Made by a program: the position numbers and the translations under genes. Shown here piece by piece: positions 19,265 to 28,815 of a DNA stretch of 64,000 nt. Positions within the stretch are counted from its first letter, which is position 1, and the number at the start of each line of letters is the position of its first letter. The notes beneath the pieces are model-generated. The model saw only the letters and a list, made by a program, of their open reading frames with translations. It did not search any database and was not told the DNA's origin. Origin of the DNA: an uncultured beta proteobacterium (GTDB lineage: Bacteria > Pseudomonadota > Gammaproteobacteria > Burkholderiales > Burkholderiaceae_C); the NCBI GenBank assembly GCA_903951445.1, contig CAJBBZ010000120.1, positions 1 to 64,000 of the forward strand. The letters run 5' to 3'.

Positions 19265-19504
19265 TCAGCCGCGCAAAAAGGCCATGAATTCGTCGGTGCC
19301 CATGTGCTTGAACTGCGTGGCGTTGGCGCTGCCGCGTACCCGTGCAAAAGCGGCGCGTACCGAGCTGGCGGGGCGCGCTACCGCGCGGATCAGCACTTCG
19401 CCGTTGTCGCGCACTTCAAACTCAACTTCACTGTGGGGGTGCAAGCCGGCTTTTTCACGCACCGCCTGCGGAATCGTGACCTGCCCTTTGCTCGTAATTT
19501 TCAT
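19265..19504 (-). CDS. AbrB/MazE-type (SpoVT-AbrB) antitoxin
   Basis: MKITSKGQVTIPQAVREKAGLHPHSEVEFEVRDNGEVLIR; a TTG start at 19510 is an alternative. Confidence 0.9.
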   Translation of the reverse strand: MKITSKGQVTIPQAVREKAGLHPHSEVEFEVRDNGEVLIRAVARPASSVRAAFARVRGSANATQFKHMGTDEFMAFLRG

Positions 19505-19512
19505 GCTCAATC

Positions 19513-19538
19513 CTTACTTTTTAAAGTAAGAATCTTAC
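19513..19538. promoter_or_regulatory. Alternating CTTAC/GTAAG half-sites just upstream of the AbrB/PIN operon (candidate autoregulatory operator)
   Basis: CTTACTTT-TT-AAAGTAAG-AAT-CTTAC: perfect 8-bp arms plus a third half-site. Confidence 0.55.
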
Positions 19539-20788
19539 CCAACAACCCCCTGCGAGCGCAAGTGGGCGATAGCAGCGGCGTCCAGGCCCCACTCGCGCAG
19601 CAGCTCGTCAGTATGTTCGCCCAGGGCTGGCGGCGCGCGGTGCAACACCGGCGGGTTGTCGGCTAGGCGCAGGGGGCTGGCGACCGAGCTAATGGAAGCT
19701 ATGGCAGTGGCGGCTTGGACGGCATCGCTGGTGGGCTGCGTGACAGCCAGGCCACGGGCCTGCACCTGGGCGTCGGCAAAGGCCTCGGCCACCGAGTTGA
19801 TGGGGCCACAGGGTACGGCGTGGTGCTCCAGGTCGGCAATCCATTGCGCGGTAGTGCGGGTACGGGTGACGGCCTGCATCATGGGTTCCAGCGTTTCACG
19901 GTGTCGCACGCGTTCAATGTTGGTGTGAAAGCGCGGGTCGGCAGCCCATTCGGGGTGACCGGCGACGGTACAAAAGCGCGCAAACTGGCCGTCGTTACCA
20001 ATGGCCAAAAGCATGGCGCTGTCGTGGGTTTCAAAATCGCGGTATGGCACAAGGCTAGGGTGGCTGTTGCCTTGGCGCTTGGGCGATTGGCCTGTGTTCA
20101 AAAAGCCCGCCGCTTGGTTGGCCAAAATGGCCATGCCCACATCGAGCAAACTCATATCAATATGCTGGCCTTGCCCGGTGCGATGGCGCACCTCAATGGC
20201 CGCCAAGATGGCGCCAAATGCATAGACGCCAGTGAACACATCGGTAAGCGCCACGCCCACGCGCTGCGGTGTACCGCCGGGCGTGCCCTCGGGTTTGCCA
20301 GTGATGCTCATCATGCCGCTCATGGCCTGGATCATCAGGTCATAACCGGCGCGCTCGGCGTAGGGGCCTGTTTGGCCGAAACCGGTGATGGAGCAATACA
20401 CCAAGCGCGGATTGAGCGCCTTCACGCTGGCGTAGTCCAGGCCGTAATGCGCCAGACCACCGACCTTGAAGTTTTCCACCAGGATGTCGCATTGCAGTGC
20501 CAGTTGTTTGATCAGAGCCTGACCTTCGGGCTTGGCAATGTCAATCGCGATCGAACGTTTATTGCGGTTGCAGGCGGTGAAATAGCTGGCGTGCGCGGTG
20601 TCCTGACCTTGCGCATCTTGCATAAAGGGCGGGCCCCAATGGCGCGTGTCGTCACCCTCGCCGGGCTTTTCGATTTTGATGACATCGGCACCCATGTCGG
20701 CCAGCATCTGCGTACACCAGGGGCCGGCGAGCACCCGCGAGAGGTCGAGGACTTTGAGGTGGGCGAGGGCGGGGGTGGTTTGGGGCAT
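19535..20788 (-). CDS. CaiB/BaiF family CoA-transferase
   Basis: LKVLDLSRVLAGPWCTQMLADMGADVIKIEKPGEGDDTRHWGPPFM...GYDLMIQAMSGMMSITG. Confidence 0.95.
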   Translation of the reverse strand: MPQTTPALAHLKVLDLSRVLAGPWCTQMLADMGADVIKIEKPGEGDDTRHWGPPFMQDAQGQDTAHASYFTACNRNKRSIAIDIAKPEGQALIKQLALQCDILVENFKVGGLAHYGLDYASVKALNPRLVYCSITGFGQTGPYAERAGYDLMIQAMSGMMSITGKPEGTPGGTPQRVGVALTDVFTGVYAFGAILAAIEVRHRTGQGQHIDMSLLDVGMAILANQAAGFLNTGQSPKRQGNSHPSLVPYRDFETHDSAMLLAIGNDGQFARFCTVAGHPEWAADPRFHTNIERVRHRETLEPMMQAVTRTRTTAQWIADLEHHAVPCGPINSVAEAFADAQVQARGLAVTQPTSDAVQAATAIASISSVASPLRLADNPPVLHRAPPALGEHTDELLREWGLDAAAIAHLRSQGVVG

Positions 20789-20887
20789 GGTGGGGGCTTT
20801 AGGTCTGCATTTGGGATTGCGCTAGCCTAACGCCTAGCGCGGCGAACTGCTTTGCGCTACATCGAAATCGATACAAGGCCCGAGGCC

Positions 20888-21313
20888 TCAAGCCAGCTGC
20901 ACCCCATCCACATACCACCAGCGCCCGTCTTGCAGCACAAAGCGGCTGCGCTCGTGCAGTCGCCAGGCGCTGGCGCCTTGCGGTTTGAAGCGGGCGATAA
21001 ATTCCACTTCGGCGTCGGTTGGGCTGCTGACTAGCGCTTTGCATACCTCCAAACCCAGCCACTTGCCCGTAGTGTCAAAGCCGACGTGCGCCGGGCGGGT
21101 GCTGGCGTGCCAGGTGCCCAGCAAATAGGCTTCGCGCTGCAAGACAAAAGCGCTGTAGCGCGAGCGCATCAGGGTTTGGGCATCAGGTGCGGGCGTTTCA
21201 CCTTCGAGATACTGCCCGCAACACGCGGAAAACCGCAGCGGCTTTGCGCTTGTGCCAGCCCTCGCACAGGGGCAGGGCAGGTCGCCTTGCAAAGCCAGCG
21301 GGCCCTGGCTCAT
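20888..21313 (-). CDS. YchJ family protein (UPF0225)
   Basis: LPCPCARAG...FSACCGQYLEGETPAPDAQTLMRSRYSAFVLQREAYLLGTWHASTRP. Confidence 0.88.
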   Translation of the reverse strand: MSQGPLALQGDLPCPCARAGTSAKPLRFSACCGQYLEGETPAPDAQTLMRSRYSAFVLQREAYLLGTWHASTRPAHVGFDTTGKWLGLEVCKALVSSPTDAEVEFIARFKPQGASAWRLHERSRFVLQDGRWWYVDGVQLA

Positions 21314-21741
21314 CCGCCTTTGGCGGCTTTAGCTTGCGCTTTGTGCGCTTCCCAGCTTTGCACCGGCGCACCGTCTTTGACCCAAGCAGCAAAGCCACCG
21401 TCGACATGGGCCACATTCGTCATGCCCATTTCTTGCAAGGCTTTGGTGGCCAATGCACTGCGCCAGCTGGCGGCGCAAAACAGCACGTATTCTTTGGCCT
21501 CGTCGCCAAACACCGGTTTGAAGTAGGGCGAGGCCGGGTCCACCCAAAATTCCAGCATGCCGCGCGGCGCGAGCACCGCGCCTTCGATGGTGCCTTCGCG
21601 CTCGGCTTCGCGGATATCGCGGATGTCCACCAATTGCATACGCCCGTCGGCCAGGCGCTCGCGCACTTGCGTCACTGAATAGGTGGTGATGCAGGCGTTG
21701 GCCTCATCGACGAGTTGGCGGAATCCTTTGGTAATCGGCAT
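21310..21741 (-). CDS. Rhodanese-like domain protein
   Basis: MQLVDIRDIREAEREGTIEGAVLAPRGMLEFW...EYVLFCAASWRSALATKALQEMGMTNVAHVDGGFAAW. Confidence 0.93.
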   Translation of the reverse strand: MPITKGFRQLVDEANACITTYSVTQVRERLADGRMQLVDIRDIREAEREGTIEGAVLAPRGMLEFWVDPASPYFKPVFGDEAKEYVLFCAASWRSALATKALQEMGMTNVAHVDGGFAAWVKDGAPVQSWEAHKAQAKAAKGG

Positions 21742-21763
21742 GCTGTCTCCTTGTGTTGTGGGT

Positions 21764-22894
21764 TCACGCCAGGGCGCGTTGGATGATGATTTTTTGCACG
21801 TCGCTGGTGCCTTCGTATATCTGGCAGACGCGCACATCACGATAAATGCGCTCCACCGGGAAGTCGCTCACATAGCCATAGCCGCCCAGGGTTTGGATGG
21901 CTACGGTACATACTTTTTCAGCCATCTCGCTGGCAAACAGTTTGGCCATGGCCGCTTCTTTCAGGCAAGGCCGGCCGGCATCGCGCAAGGCCGCTGCATG
22001 CCAGATCAATTGGCGCGCTGCCTCTAACTGCGTTGCACACTCCGCCAGCCGAAAGCCCACCGCCTGGTGGTTAAAGATGGGCGCACCAAAACTCTGTCGG
22101 TCTTTGGAATAAGCGAGTGCGACTTCAAACGCGCTGCGCGCCATGCCCACGCTTTGCGCGGCGATGCCGATGCGCCCGCCCTCAAGACCACCCAAAGCGA
22201 TGCCATAGCCCTCGCCCTCTTTACCGATCAGGTTGTCTGCCGAAATGCGGCAGTTATCAAAATTGATTTGCGCGGTGTCGCTGCTGTGCTGGCCCAGCTT
22301 GTCCTCCAGCCGTGCGACCACATAGCCCGGCGCCTTTGTGGGCACCAAAAACGCGCTCATGCCTTTTTTACCCGCGCCTTTGTCGGTGACGGCAACCACG
22401 ATCGCCACATCGGCATTTTTGCCGCTGGTGATGAATTGCTTCACGCCATTGAGCACGTATTCATCGCCTTCACGTACCGCCGTAGTGCGCAGGCTAGAGG
22501 CGTCCGAACCCACATGCGGCTCGGTCAGGCAAAACGCGCCCAGCATCTCGCCTTGTGCCAAGGACGTCAGCCACTGTTTTTTCTGCGCCGCATTGCCATA
22601 GCGCATCAAGATGGCATTGACCGGGCAATTGGTCACGCTAATGACCGTACTCGTGCCGCCATCGCCAGCGGCGATCTCTTCCAATACCAAAGCCAGCGTC
22701 AGGTAATCGAGCTGCACGCCGCCGTATTCCTCGGGCACGCAAATGCCATACGCGCCCAGCGCCGCCAGGCCCTTGTGTGCCTCTTTGGGGAACAGGTGTT
22801 CCTTGTCCCAGCGGGCGGCATGCGGCCACAGTTCTTTCTGCGCAAATTCGCGCACCGCGTCGCGGATGGCTTCTTGGTCGGGGGTGAGCAGCAT
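21764..22894 (-). CDS. Acyl-CoA dehydrogenase
   Basis: MLLTPDQEAIRDAVREFAQKELWPHAARWD...GAFCLTEPHVGSDASSLRTTAV...IYEGTSDVQKIIIQRAL. Confidence 0.95.
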   Translation of the reverse strand: MLLTPDQEAIRDAVREFAQKELWPHAARWDKEHLFPKEAHKGLAALGAYGICVPEEYGGVQLDYLTLALVLEEIAAGDGGTSTVISVTNCPVNAILMRYGNAAQKKQWLTSLAQGEMLGAFCLTEPHVGSDASSLRTTAVREGDEYVLNGVKQFITSGKNADVAIVVAVTDKGAGKKGMSAFLVPTKAPGYVVARLEDKLGQHSSDTAQINFDNCRISADNLIGKEGEGYGIALGGLEGGRIGIAAQSVGMARSAFEVALAYSKDRQSFGAPIFNHQAVGFRLAECATQLEAARQLIWHAAALRDAGRPCLKEAAMAKLFASEMAEKVCTVAIQTLGGYGYVSDFPVERIYRDVRVCQIYEGTSDVQKIIIQRALA

Positions 22895-22902
22895 GGCGAG
22901 CT

Positions 22903-24084
22903 TTAAAGCATTTCCACGGCAACCGCAGTCGCCTCGCCGCCACCAATACACAGCGTCGCCAGCCCGCGCTTCAAGCCCCGCGCTTTCAGCGCATGCAATA
23001 GCGTGACCATGATGCGCGCACCAGACGCGCCAATCGGGTGGCCCAAGGCGCAGGCGCCGCCGTTGACGTTGACTTTTTCGTGCGCGATGCCCAGCTCTTT
23101 CACCAGCGCCATGGGCACGACGGCAAAGGCTTCGTTGACTTCCCACAAGTCCACATCGCCCACGGCCCAGCCGGCTTTGGCCAAGGCTTTCTGCGTTGCA
23201 CCTACAGGTGCAGTGGCAAACCATTCTGGCGCTTGCGCGTGGGTGGCGTGGCTGACGATGCGGGCCAGGGGTTTACAGCCCAATTGCGCTGCGGTGCTGG
23301 CGCGCATCAAGACCATGGCGGCTGCGCCGTCGTTGATCGACGAGCTGGACGCGGCGGTAATCGTGCCGTCTTTTTTGAACGCGGGCTTGAGGCCGGGGAT
23401 TTTGTCGAGCTTAATCTTGCCCGGGCCTTCGTCCATGCTCACCACGCGCTCGCCGCTGCGGTCTTTGACGGTGACGGGTGTGATTTCGGTAGCAAAAGCG
23501 CCGCTGGCAATGGCTGCTTGCGCGCGCTGCACACTGGCGGTGGCAAATGCGTCTTGCTCGGCGCGGGTGAAGCTGTATTTGGCGGCGCAGTCTTCGCCGA
23601 AGGTGCCCATGCTGCGGCCTGCTTCGTAGGCGTCTTCCAGGCCGTCAAGCATCATGTGGTCATAGACCTTGTCGTGGCCCATGCGGTAACCGCCTCGGCC
23701 TTTGAGCAAGAGATAAGGCGCATTGGTCATGCTCTCCATGCCGCCAGCCACCAGCACGTCCTGGCTGTGCGCGGCCAGCATATCGTGCGCAAACATAGCA
23801 GCGCGCATGCCCGAGCCGCACATTTTGGACAGCGTTACTGCGCCCGCACTTTGCGGCAAGCCGCCTTTAAAGGCCGCCTGGCGCGCAGGGGCCTGACCTT
23901 GGCCGGCCATCAGGCAGTTGCCGAACAAAACCTCACCCACCGCATCGGGCGCAATCCCTGCGCGCTCCACGGCAGCGCGGATCGCGGCGCCACCCAGATC
24001 ATGCGCGGCGAGACTAGAAAAATCGCCCTGAAAACTCCCCATGGGAGTACGGGCGGCGCTAACAATCACGATGGGGTCTTGCAT
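22903..24084 (-). CDS. Acetyl-CoA C-acetyltransferase (thiolase)
   Basis: MQDPIVIVSAARTPMGSFQGDFSSLAAHDLGGAAI...KMCGSGMRAAMFAHD...NVNGGACALGHPIGASGARI...LCIGGGEATAVAVE. Confidence 0.95.
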   Translation of the reverse strand: MQDPIVIVSAARTPMGSFQGDFSSLAAHDLGGAAIRAAVERAGIAPDAVGEVLFGNCLMAGQGQAPARQAAFKGGLPQSAGAVTLSKMCGSGMRAAMFAHDMLAAHSQDVLVAGGMESMTNAPYLLLKGRGGYRMGHDKVYDHMMLDGLEDAYEAGRSMGTFGEDCAAKYSFTRAEQDAFATASVQRAQAAIASGAFATEITPVTVKDRSGERVVSMDEGPGKIKLDKIPGLKPAFKKDGTITAASSSSINDGAAAMVLMRASTAAQLGCKPLARIVSHATHAQAPEWFATAPVGATQKALAKAGWAVGDVDLWEVNEAFAVVPMALVKELGIAHEKVNVNGGACALGHPIGASGARIMVTLLHALKARGLKRGLATLCIGGGEATAVAVEML

Positions 24085-24113
24085 GGTGGGGCTCCTCAAA
24101 TTAGCAGGGTTCA

Positions 24114-25928
24114 TCAATCGGTTTCAAAACGTTTTTCCCGGTCATAGGGAAATACGTCGTGCACATAGCCTTGGGCGATGCGATCTTTGTGGCCTTGCCA
24201 AAAGTCCGCGTCCAGCAAGTCAGCATGGTGCTCCATAAACACTTTGCGCACGGCCGGGTTACCCAGCAAAAACGGGGTAAAAGTTTCCGGGAAGACGTCT
24301 TTGGGGCCTACGCTGTACCAAGTCTCGCCGGACATTTCTTCCTCTTCATTGCGCGGCGCGGGCACACGGCGGAAATTGCAATCGGTGATGTACTCGATTT
24401 CGTCGTAGTCATAAAACACCACCTTGCCATGGCGCGTGATACCGAAGTTTTTCCACAACATATCACCGGGGAAAATATTAGCAGCTACCAGGTCTTTGAT
24501 GGCGTTGCCGTACTCCACCACGCCGCGCGCAATCTGCCCGCGTGCGCGCTCAGCGTTGGGCGAGGTATTGGATGCATCGGCACCACCGGCATCAAAGGCT
24601 TCCTGCAAATAGATGTTGAGCGGAATCATGCGCCGCTCGATGTAAACATGCTTGATGATGACTTCCTGGGTGCCATCGCTGCGGGTATTTATTTGCAATT
24701 GGCTGGGCGCAAATTTTTCGATCTCGGCCAGCAACTCCAGCTCAAAACGATCCAAGGGAAAGCCCACACCGCTGTATTCCAGCGTGTCGGCCATACGCCC
24801 GACCCGATCGTGTTGCTTGACCAGCAAATATTTGCCTTTGATTTGCTCGCGCGAGGTGTCTTTGGGCGGCGGATAAAAGTCTTTGATCACTTTGAACACA
24901 TAGGGGAAGCTAGGCTGGTCAAACACCAGCATCACCATGCCTTTGATGCCGGGCGCGATGCGGAATTTATCGGTGGAGTGGCGCAGGTGGTGCAAAAAGT
25001 CGCGGTAAAAAAGCGTCTTGCCTTGTTTGGCCAGGCCCAAGGCGTTGTAGATTTCATTGCGCGGCTTACGCGGCATTAAGCTGCGCAAAAATTGCACATA
25101 GGCCGAGGGCACTTCCATGTCCACCATAAAGTAAGCGCGCGCAAAGCTAAACAGCATCAACAAATCGTCTTCGCCAAACAAAGCCGCGTCGATACGCAGC
25201 AGCCCGGTTTTGCCATGCAACACCGGCAGCGCAAAACCCAGCTCCTGAAAACCATTGATCAGCTTGCCGACGATATAGCAACCCTTGTTACGAAAGAACA
25301 AGCCCGTCAGCACCTGCACTTGGAAGTTAGCGCGCAAAGCAAAGTCGCCTAGTTGCTCGCGCATCACTTGCGCTACCAGTGCCGTGTCGCGCTCCAAATC
25401 TTCAAAGCCCAGGCGCAGGTCAAAGTCCTGCACCATGCGCAGCGCCGTGGCTTGCATAGTTTCGCGGGTGGGGTAATAGGCGCGATAGGTGGGCCGCGCA
25501 TCCGCCTCACTGTTTTCTATGTATTCGGTGCTAACCGCAGGGCGCACAAAAATAAAGTCATTCTGAAAATAACTGCGGTGCAAAATTTTCGTGGTGACCG
25601 AGTTAAAAAACGTTTCGGCCAACTCGGGTTGGTGGTGGTCCACCAGCAGGCCGATGTAAAGCAGCTTCACTTGCTGCCAGACTTCCATGGGCTGCTCACC
25701 GGCCTTGAACTCGCGCTCTAGCCGGTTGGAGCATTCCAGCACGCGCAAGTCATAAAACTCGATGCGCTCGCGCTGCGCGCGCTGCTGGCCGTGCCAGTCG
25801 GCAGTTTCAAAGCGGTGTTTGGCGCGCGCGGACTCGGTGCGAAACAAGCGGTAGTGGCGGTTAAAGCCGTCCATCATCGCTTTGGCGATGTCAAAGGCCA
25901 GCGGCGAGTCCAGGCGGGTGGGAAACAT
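24114..25928 (-). CDS. aceK: Bifunctional isocitrate dehydrogenase kinase/phosphatase
   Basis: 604 aa; [14 protein letters not shown]-like [36 protein letters not shown]...[30 protein letters not shown]. Confidence 0.96.
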   Translation of the reverse strand: MFPTRLDSPLAFDIAKAMMDGFNRHYRLFRTESARAKHRFETADWHGQQRAQRERIEFYDLRVLECSNRLEREFKAGEQPMEVWQQVKLLYIGLLVDHHQPELAETFFNSVTTKILHRSYFQNDFIFVRPAVSTEYIENSEADARPTYRAYYPTRETMQATALRMVQDFDLRLGFEDLERDTALVAQVMREQLGDFALRANFQVQVLTGLFFRNKGCYIVGKLINGFQELGFALPVLHGKTGLLRIDAALFGEDDLLMLFSFARAYFMVDMEVPSAYVQFLRSLMPRKPRNEIYNALGLAKQGKTLFYRDFLHHLRHSTDKFRIAPGIKGMVMLVFDQPSFPYVFKVIKDFYPPPKDTSREQIKGKYLLVKQHDRVGRMADTLEYSGVGFPLDRFELELLAEIEKFAPSQLQINTRSDGTQEVIIKHVYIERRMIPLNIYLQEAFDAGGADASNTSPNAERARGQIARGVVEYGNAIKDLVAANIFPGDMLWKNFGITRHGKVVFYDYDEIEYITDCNFRRVPAPRNEEEEMSGETWYSVGPKDVFPETFTPFLLGNPAVRKVFMEHHADLLDADFWQGHKDRIAQGYVHDVFPYDREKRFETD

Positions 25929-25940
25929 GGCAGGGCCTGA

Positions 25941-26594
25941 TTAACGCGGCGCGGCAGCGATGGCGGCAATCGCGGCGCGGTAGATCGCGGCAATATCGTC
26001 TTTGCCACCCAGATGCATTTGCAAATCTTTGAGCAAACCGTCGTGCAAGCCATAGACGCAGGCGTGTAGCGTCACTTCCTGGTCGCGCGCCCAGGCGTCT
26101 TGCAACACCGTACTTTGGGCCACGTTGAGCACTTGTTCCACCGCGTTGAGTTCGCACAAGATATTGGCGCGCGCCGACTCGGGCGCAGCGTCGATCAATG
26201 CTTGGTGCCGGTCGCGCACGTCCTGGATGTGGCGAAGCCAGTTGTCTGCCAGGCCAATGCGCGCGCCTTCTAGCGCCGCCTGCACGCCCGAGCAGCCGTA
26301 GTGGCCGACCAGCAAAATATCGCGTACCTTGAGGCGCTCTACGGCAAATTGGATAGTGGACAAGGCATTCAAATCCGAATGCACCACCACATTGGCCACG
26401 TTGCGGTGCACAAAAATCTCGCCCGGCGCCAGGCCAATGATCTGGTTGGCAGGCACGCGGCTGTCAGAGCAGCCGATCCACATATAGCGCGGCTTTTGCT
26501 GGGCCGTCAGGCCAGTAAAAAAGCCCGGCTGCTTGCGCTCCATTTCAGCCGCCCAAGTGCGGTTACGGGCAAATAAATCATGTAGCTGGGTCAT
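25941..26594 (-). CDS. can: Beta-class carbonic anhydrase
   Basis: YMWIGCSDSRVPANQIIGLAPGEIFVHRNVANVV...LLVGHYGCSGVQAAL. Confidence 0.95.
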   Translation of the reverse strand: MTQLHDLFARNRTWAAEMERKQPGFFTGLTAQQKPRYMWIGCSDSRVPANQIIGLAPGEIFVHRNVANVVVHSDLNALSTIQFAVERLKVRDILLVGHYGCSGVQAALEGARIGLADNWLRHIQDVRDRHQALIDAAPESARANILCELNAVEQVLNVAQSTVLQDAWARDQEVTLHACVYGLHDGLLKDLQMHLGGKDDIAAIYRAAIAAIAAAPR

Positions 26595-26620
26595 ACAAAT
26601 TTTGCGGTGCGCAAGCAGGC

Positions 26621-27799
26621 TTAAGCAGTCTCGGAAAACAATTCACGACCAATGAGCATACGGCGAATCTCGCTGGTGCCAGCGCCGATTTCATACAGCT
26701 TGGCATCGCGCCACAAACGGCCCAGCGGGTAGTCATTGATATAACCGTTGCCGCCAAATATTTGCACGCCTTCGCCGGCCATCCAAGTGGCTTTTTCGGC
26801 GGTCCACAAAATCACGCTGGCGCAGTCTTTGCGCACGCGGCGCACATGCTCGGTGCCCAGTGAATCCAAGTTTTTTGCCACCATATACGCAAACGAGCGA
26901 CCTGCTTGCAACACGGTGTACATATCGGCCACCTTGCCCTGAATTAGCTGGAACTCGCCAATGCTTTGCCCAAACTGCTTGCGCTCGTGGATATAGGGCA
27001 TGACGTTGTCCATCACCGCTTGCATGATGCCCAAAGGCCCGCCGCTCAATACCGCGCGCTCATAGTCCAGGCCGCTCATCAGCACCTTGGCGCCGTTGTT
27101 GATGCCGCCCAGCACGTTGGCCAGCGGCACTTCCACGTTGTTAAACACCAGCTCGCCAGTGTGGCTGCCGCGCATGCCCAGCTTGTCCAGCTTTTGCGCC
27201 ACCGAGAAACCCGGCATGCCTTTTTCAATCAAAAACGCCGTCACGCCGCGCGCGCCTAGCTCCGGGTCGGTTTTGGCATAAACCACCAAAGTGTCGGCAT
27301 CCGGGCCATTGGTAATCCACATCTTGCTGCCGTTGAGCACGAAGTAACCGCCCTTGTCTTGCGCGCGCAGTTTCATGGACAGCACATCGCTGCCCGCGCC
27401 GGGCTCACTCATGGCCAGGGCGCCCACGTGTTCGCCGCTGATCAGCTTGGGCAGGTAGCGCTGGCGCTGCTCTGGCGTGCCGTTGCGACGAATTTGGTTG
27501 ACACACAAGTTGCTGTGCGCGCCGTACGACAAACCCACCGAGGCGCTGGCGCGCGAGATTTCTTCCATGGCCACCATGTGGGCCAGATAGCCCATGGCAG
27601 CACCACCATATTCTTCTTCTACCGTGATACCCAGCACGCCCAGATCGCCCATCTTGCGCCACAAGTCCATGGGGAACTGGTCGTCGCGGTCGATAGCGGC
27701 GGCGCGCGGCGCGATTTCGGCTTGCGCAAAAGCATGCACCGCTTCGCGCAGCGCATCCACGTCTTGGCCTAGTTGAAAGTCCAGCCCTGGTAATGTCAT
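26621..27799 (-). CDS. ivd: Isovaleryl-CoA dehydrogenase (acyl-CoA dehydrogenase family)
   Basis: [48 protein letters not shown]...[20 protein letters not shown]...[20 protein letters not shown]. Confidence 0.92.
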   Translation of the reverse strand: MTLPGLDFQLGQDVDALREAVHAFAQAEIAPRAAAIDRDDQFPMDLWRKMGDLGVLGITVEEEYGGAAMGYLAHMVAMEEISRASASVGLSYGAHSNLCVNQIRRNGTPEQRQRYLPKLISGEHVGALAMSEPGAGSDVLSMKLRAQDKGGYFVLNGSKMWITNGPDADTLVVYAKTDPELGARGVTAFLIEKGMPGFSVAQKLDKLGMRGSHTGELVFNNVEVPLANVLGGINNGAKVLMSGLDYERAVLSGGPLGIMQAVMDNVMPYIHERKQFGQSIGEFQLIQGKVADMYTVLQAGRSFAYMVAKNLDSLGTEHVRRVRKDCASVILWTAEKATWMAGEGVQIFGGNGYINDYPLGRLWRDAKLYEIGAGTSEIRRMLIGRELFSETA

Positions 27800-27824
27800 T
27801 TTTTTATCCCCTAAGAAAAATGGT

Positions 27825-28283
27825 TCACGCGCTGGCAGACACCGTGGTCAGGGTTTGCTGCATTAGTGCACAGGGGCTGATCTGCCCTTGCGCATCGACA
27901 TGCAGCACCTCTACCGATGCCACCGTCACCCGCTTACCGGCGCGCACTACTTTACCGGTAGCGCGCAACTCGCCATCGCTAAAAGCGGCCAAAAAATTAA
28001 TTTTGTATTCCACCGTGGTGACCTCAAGCCCATCTGGCGCAAGCGTGAGCGCGGCATAGCCGCCTGCGATATCTGCCAGCATGCCGGTAGCGCCGCCATG
28101 AAAGCCGCCTTGCTGCTGCGTTACCTTATCGGAGTAAGGCAGGGCCAGCTCCACACATCCGGGCTCTGCGCGCAGCAGGCGCACGCCCATGGCCCGCGAC
28201 ATGCCCTGGCGCGCCAGGCTGTTGGCAATGCGCTCCCACAGCGCAGGATAGGGCGCGGCCTGGGGAGCGGTATCAGCGGACAT
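27825..28283 (-). CDS. PaaI-family (hotdog) thioesterase
   Basis: [36 protein letters not shown]. Confidence 0.88.
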   Translation of the reverse strand: MSADTAPQAAPYPALWERIANSLARQGMSRAMGVRLLRAEPGCVELALPYSDKVTQQQGGFHGGATGMLADIAGGYAALTLAPDGLEVTTVEYKINFLAAFSDGELRATGKVVRAGKRVTVASVEVLHVDAQGQISPCALMQQTLTTVSASA

Positions 28284-28710
28284 GCGCGACCTGGGCTTTG
28301 GGTTTTTTGCTTTTGGGCGCGCTAGCGGCCACTTTACCCAACAAGGTGCGGGCTTCGCGCTGATGCACTTTGATCTCGTCCAGATTGGCCTGCAAATCGG
28401 CCATCTGGTCTTCGATACGGCTGCGGTGTACGTCCAGCACCTCCAAAAACTTGGTCAATTGGATGCCGGTATCACGCGGGCTTTCATAGGTATCGATGAT
28501 GTCTTTGGCCTCGGTCAGGCTCAGGCCCAGGCGTTTGGCGCGCAAGGTGAGCTTCAGGCGTGTACGGTCTCGCACGCTATACACCCGGTTACGCCCACCC
28601 GGGCCGGTACGCTCGGGTTGCAACAAACCCAGGTCTTCGTAAAAACGAATGGCCCGGGTGGTGAGGTCAAACTCGCGCGACAAGTCGCTGATACTGAAGG
28701 TACTGCTCAT
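28273..28710 (-). CDS. liuR: MerR-family transcriptional regulator, LiuR-like
   Basis: MSSTFSISDLSREFDLTTRAIRFYEDLGLLQPERTGPGGRNRVYSVRDRTRLKLTLRAKRLGLSLTEAKDIIDTY; heads a run containing ivd; LiuR-type palindrome upstream. Confidence 0.85.
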   Translation of the reverse strand: MSSTFSISDLSREFDLTTRAIRFYEDLGLLQPERTGPGGRNRVYSVRDRTRLKLTLRAKRLGLSLTEAKDIIDTYESPRDTGIQLTKFLEVLDVHRSRIEDQMADLQANLDEIKVHQREARTLLGKVAASAPKSKKPKAQVAHVR

Positions 28711-28791
28711 AGTCGGTGGCAACAAAGGGGCGAGGTGCAAGATACAAACCCATGCGACACAGGCCAAGGGCCTTACTGTCTAGAATCAAGG

Positions 28792-28813
28792 TTGACGTTT
28801 ACGTAAACGTCAA
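28792..28813. promoter_or_regulatory. Perfect 22-bp palindrome, candidate LiuR operator
   Basis: TTGACGTTTACGTAAACGTCAA is exactly self-complementary and lies between divergent liuR and an MBL-fold gene. Confidence 0.85.
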
Positions 28814-28815
28814 TT

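Noticed and set aside
19715-20830. 371-aa plus-strand ORF
   Set aside because: It is antisense to the well-supported CaiB/BaiF gene; long antisense ORFs are frequent in GC-rich DNA. The same applies to 23038..24147, 24159..25079, 31638..32609, 40196..41248, 47355..48410, 61473..62459 and most other opposite-strand ORFs in the track.
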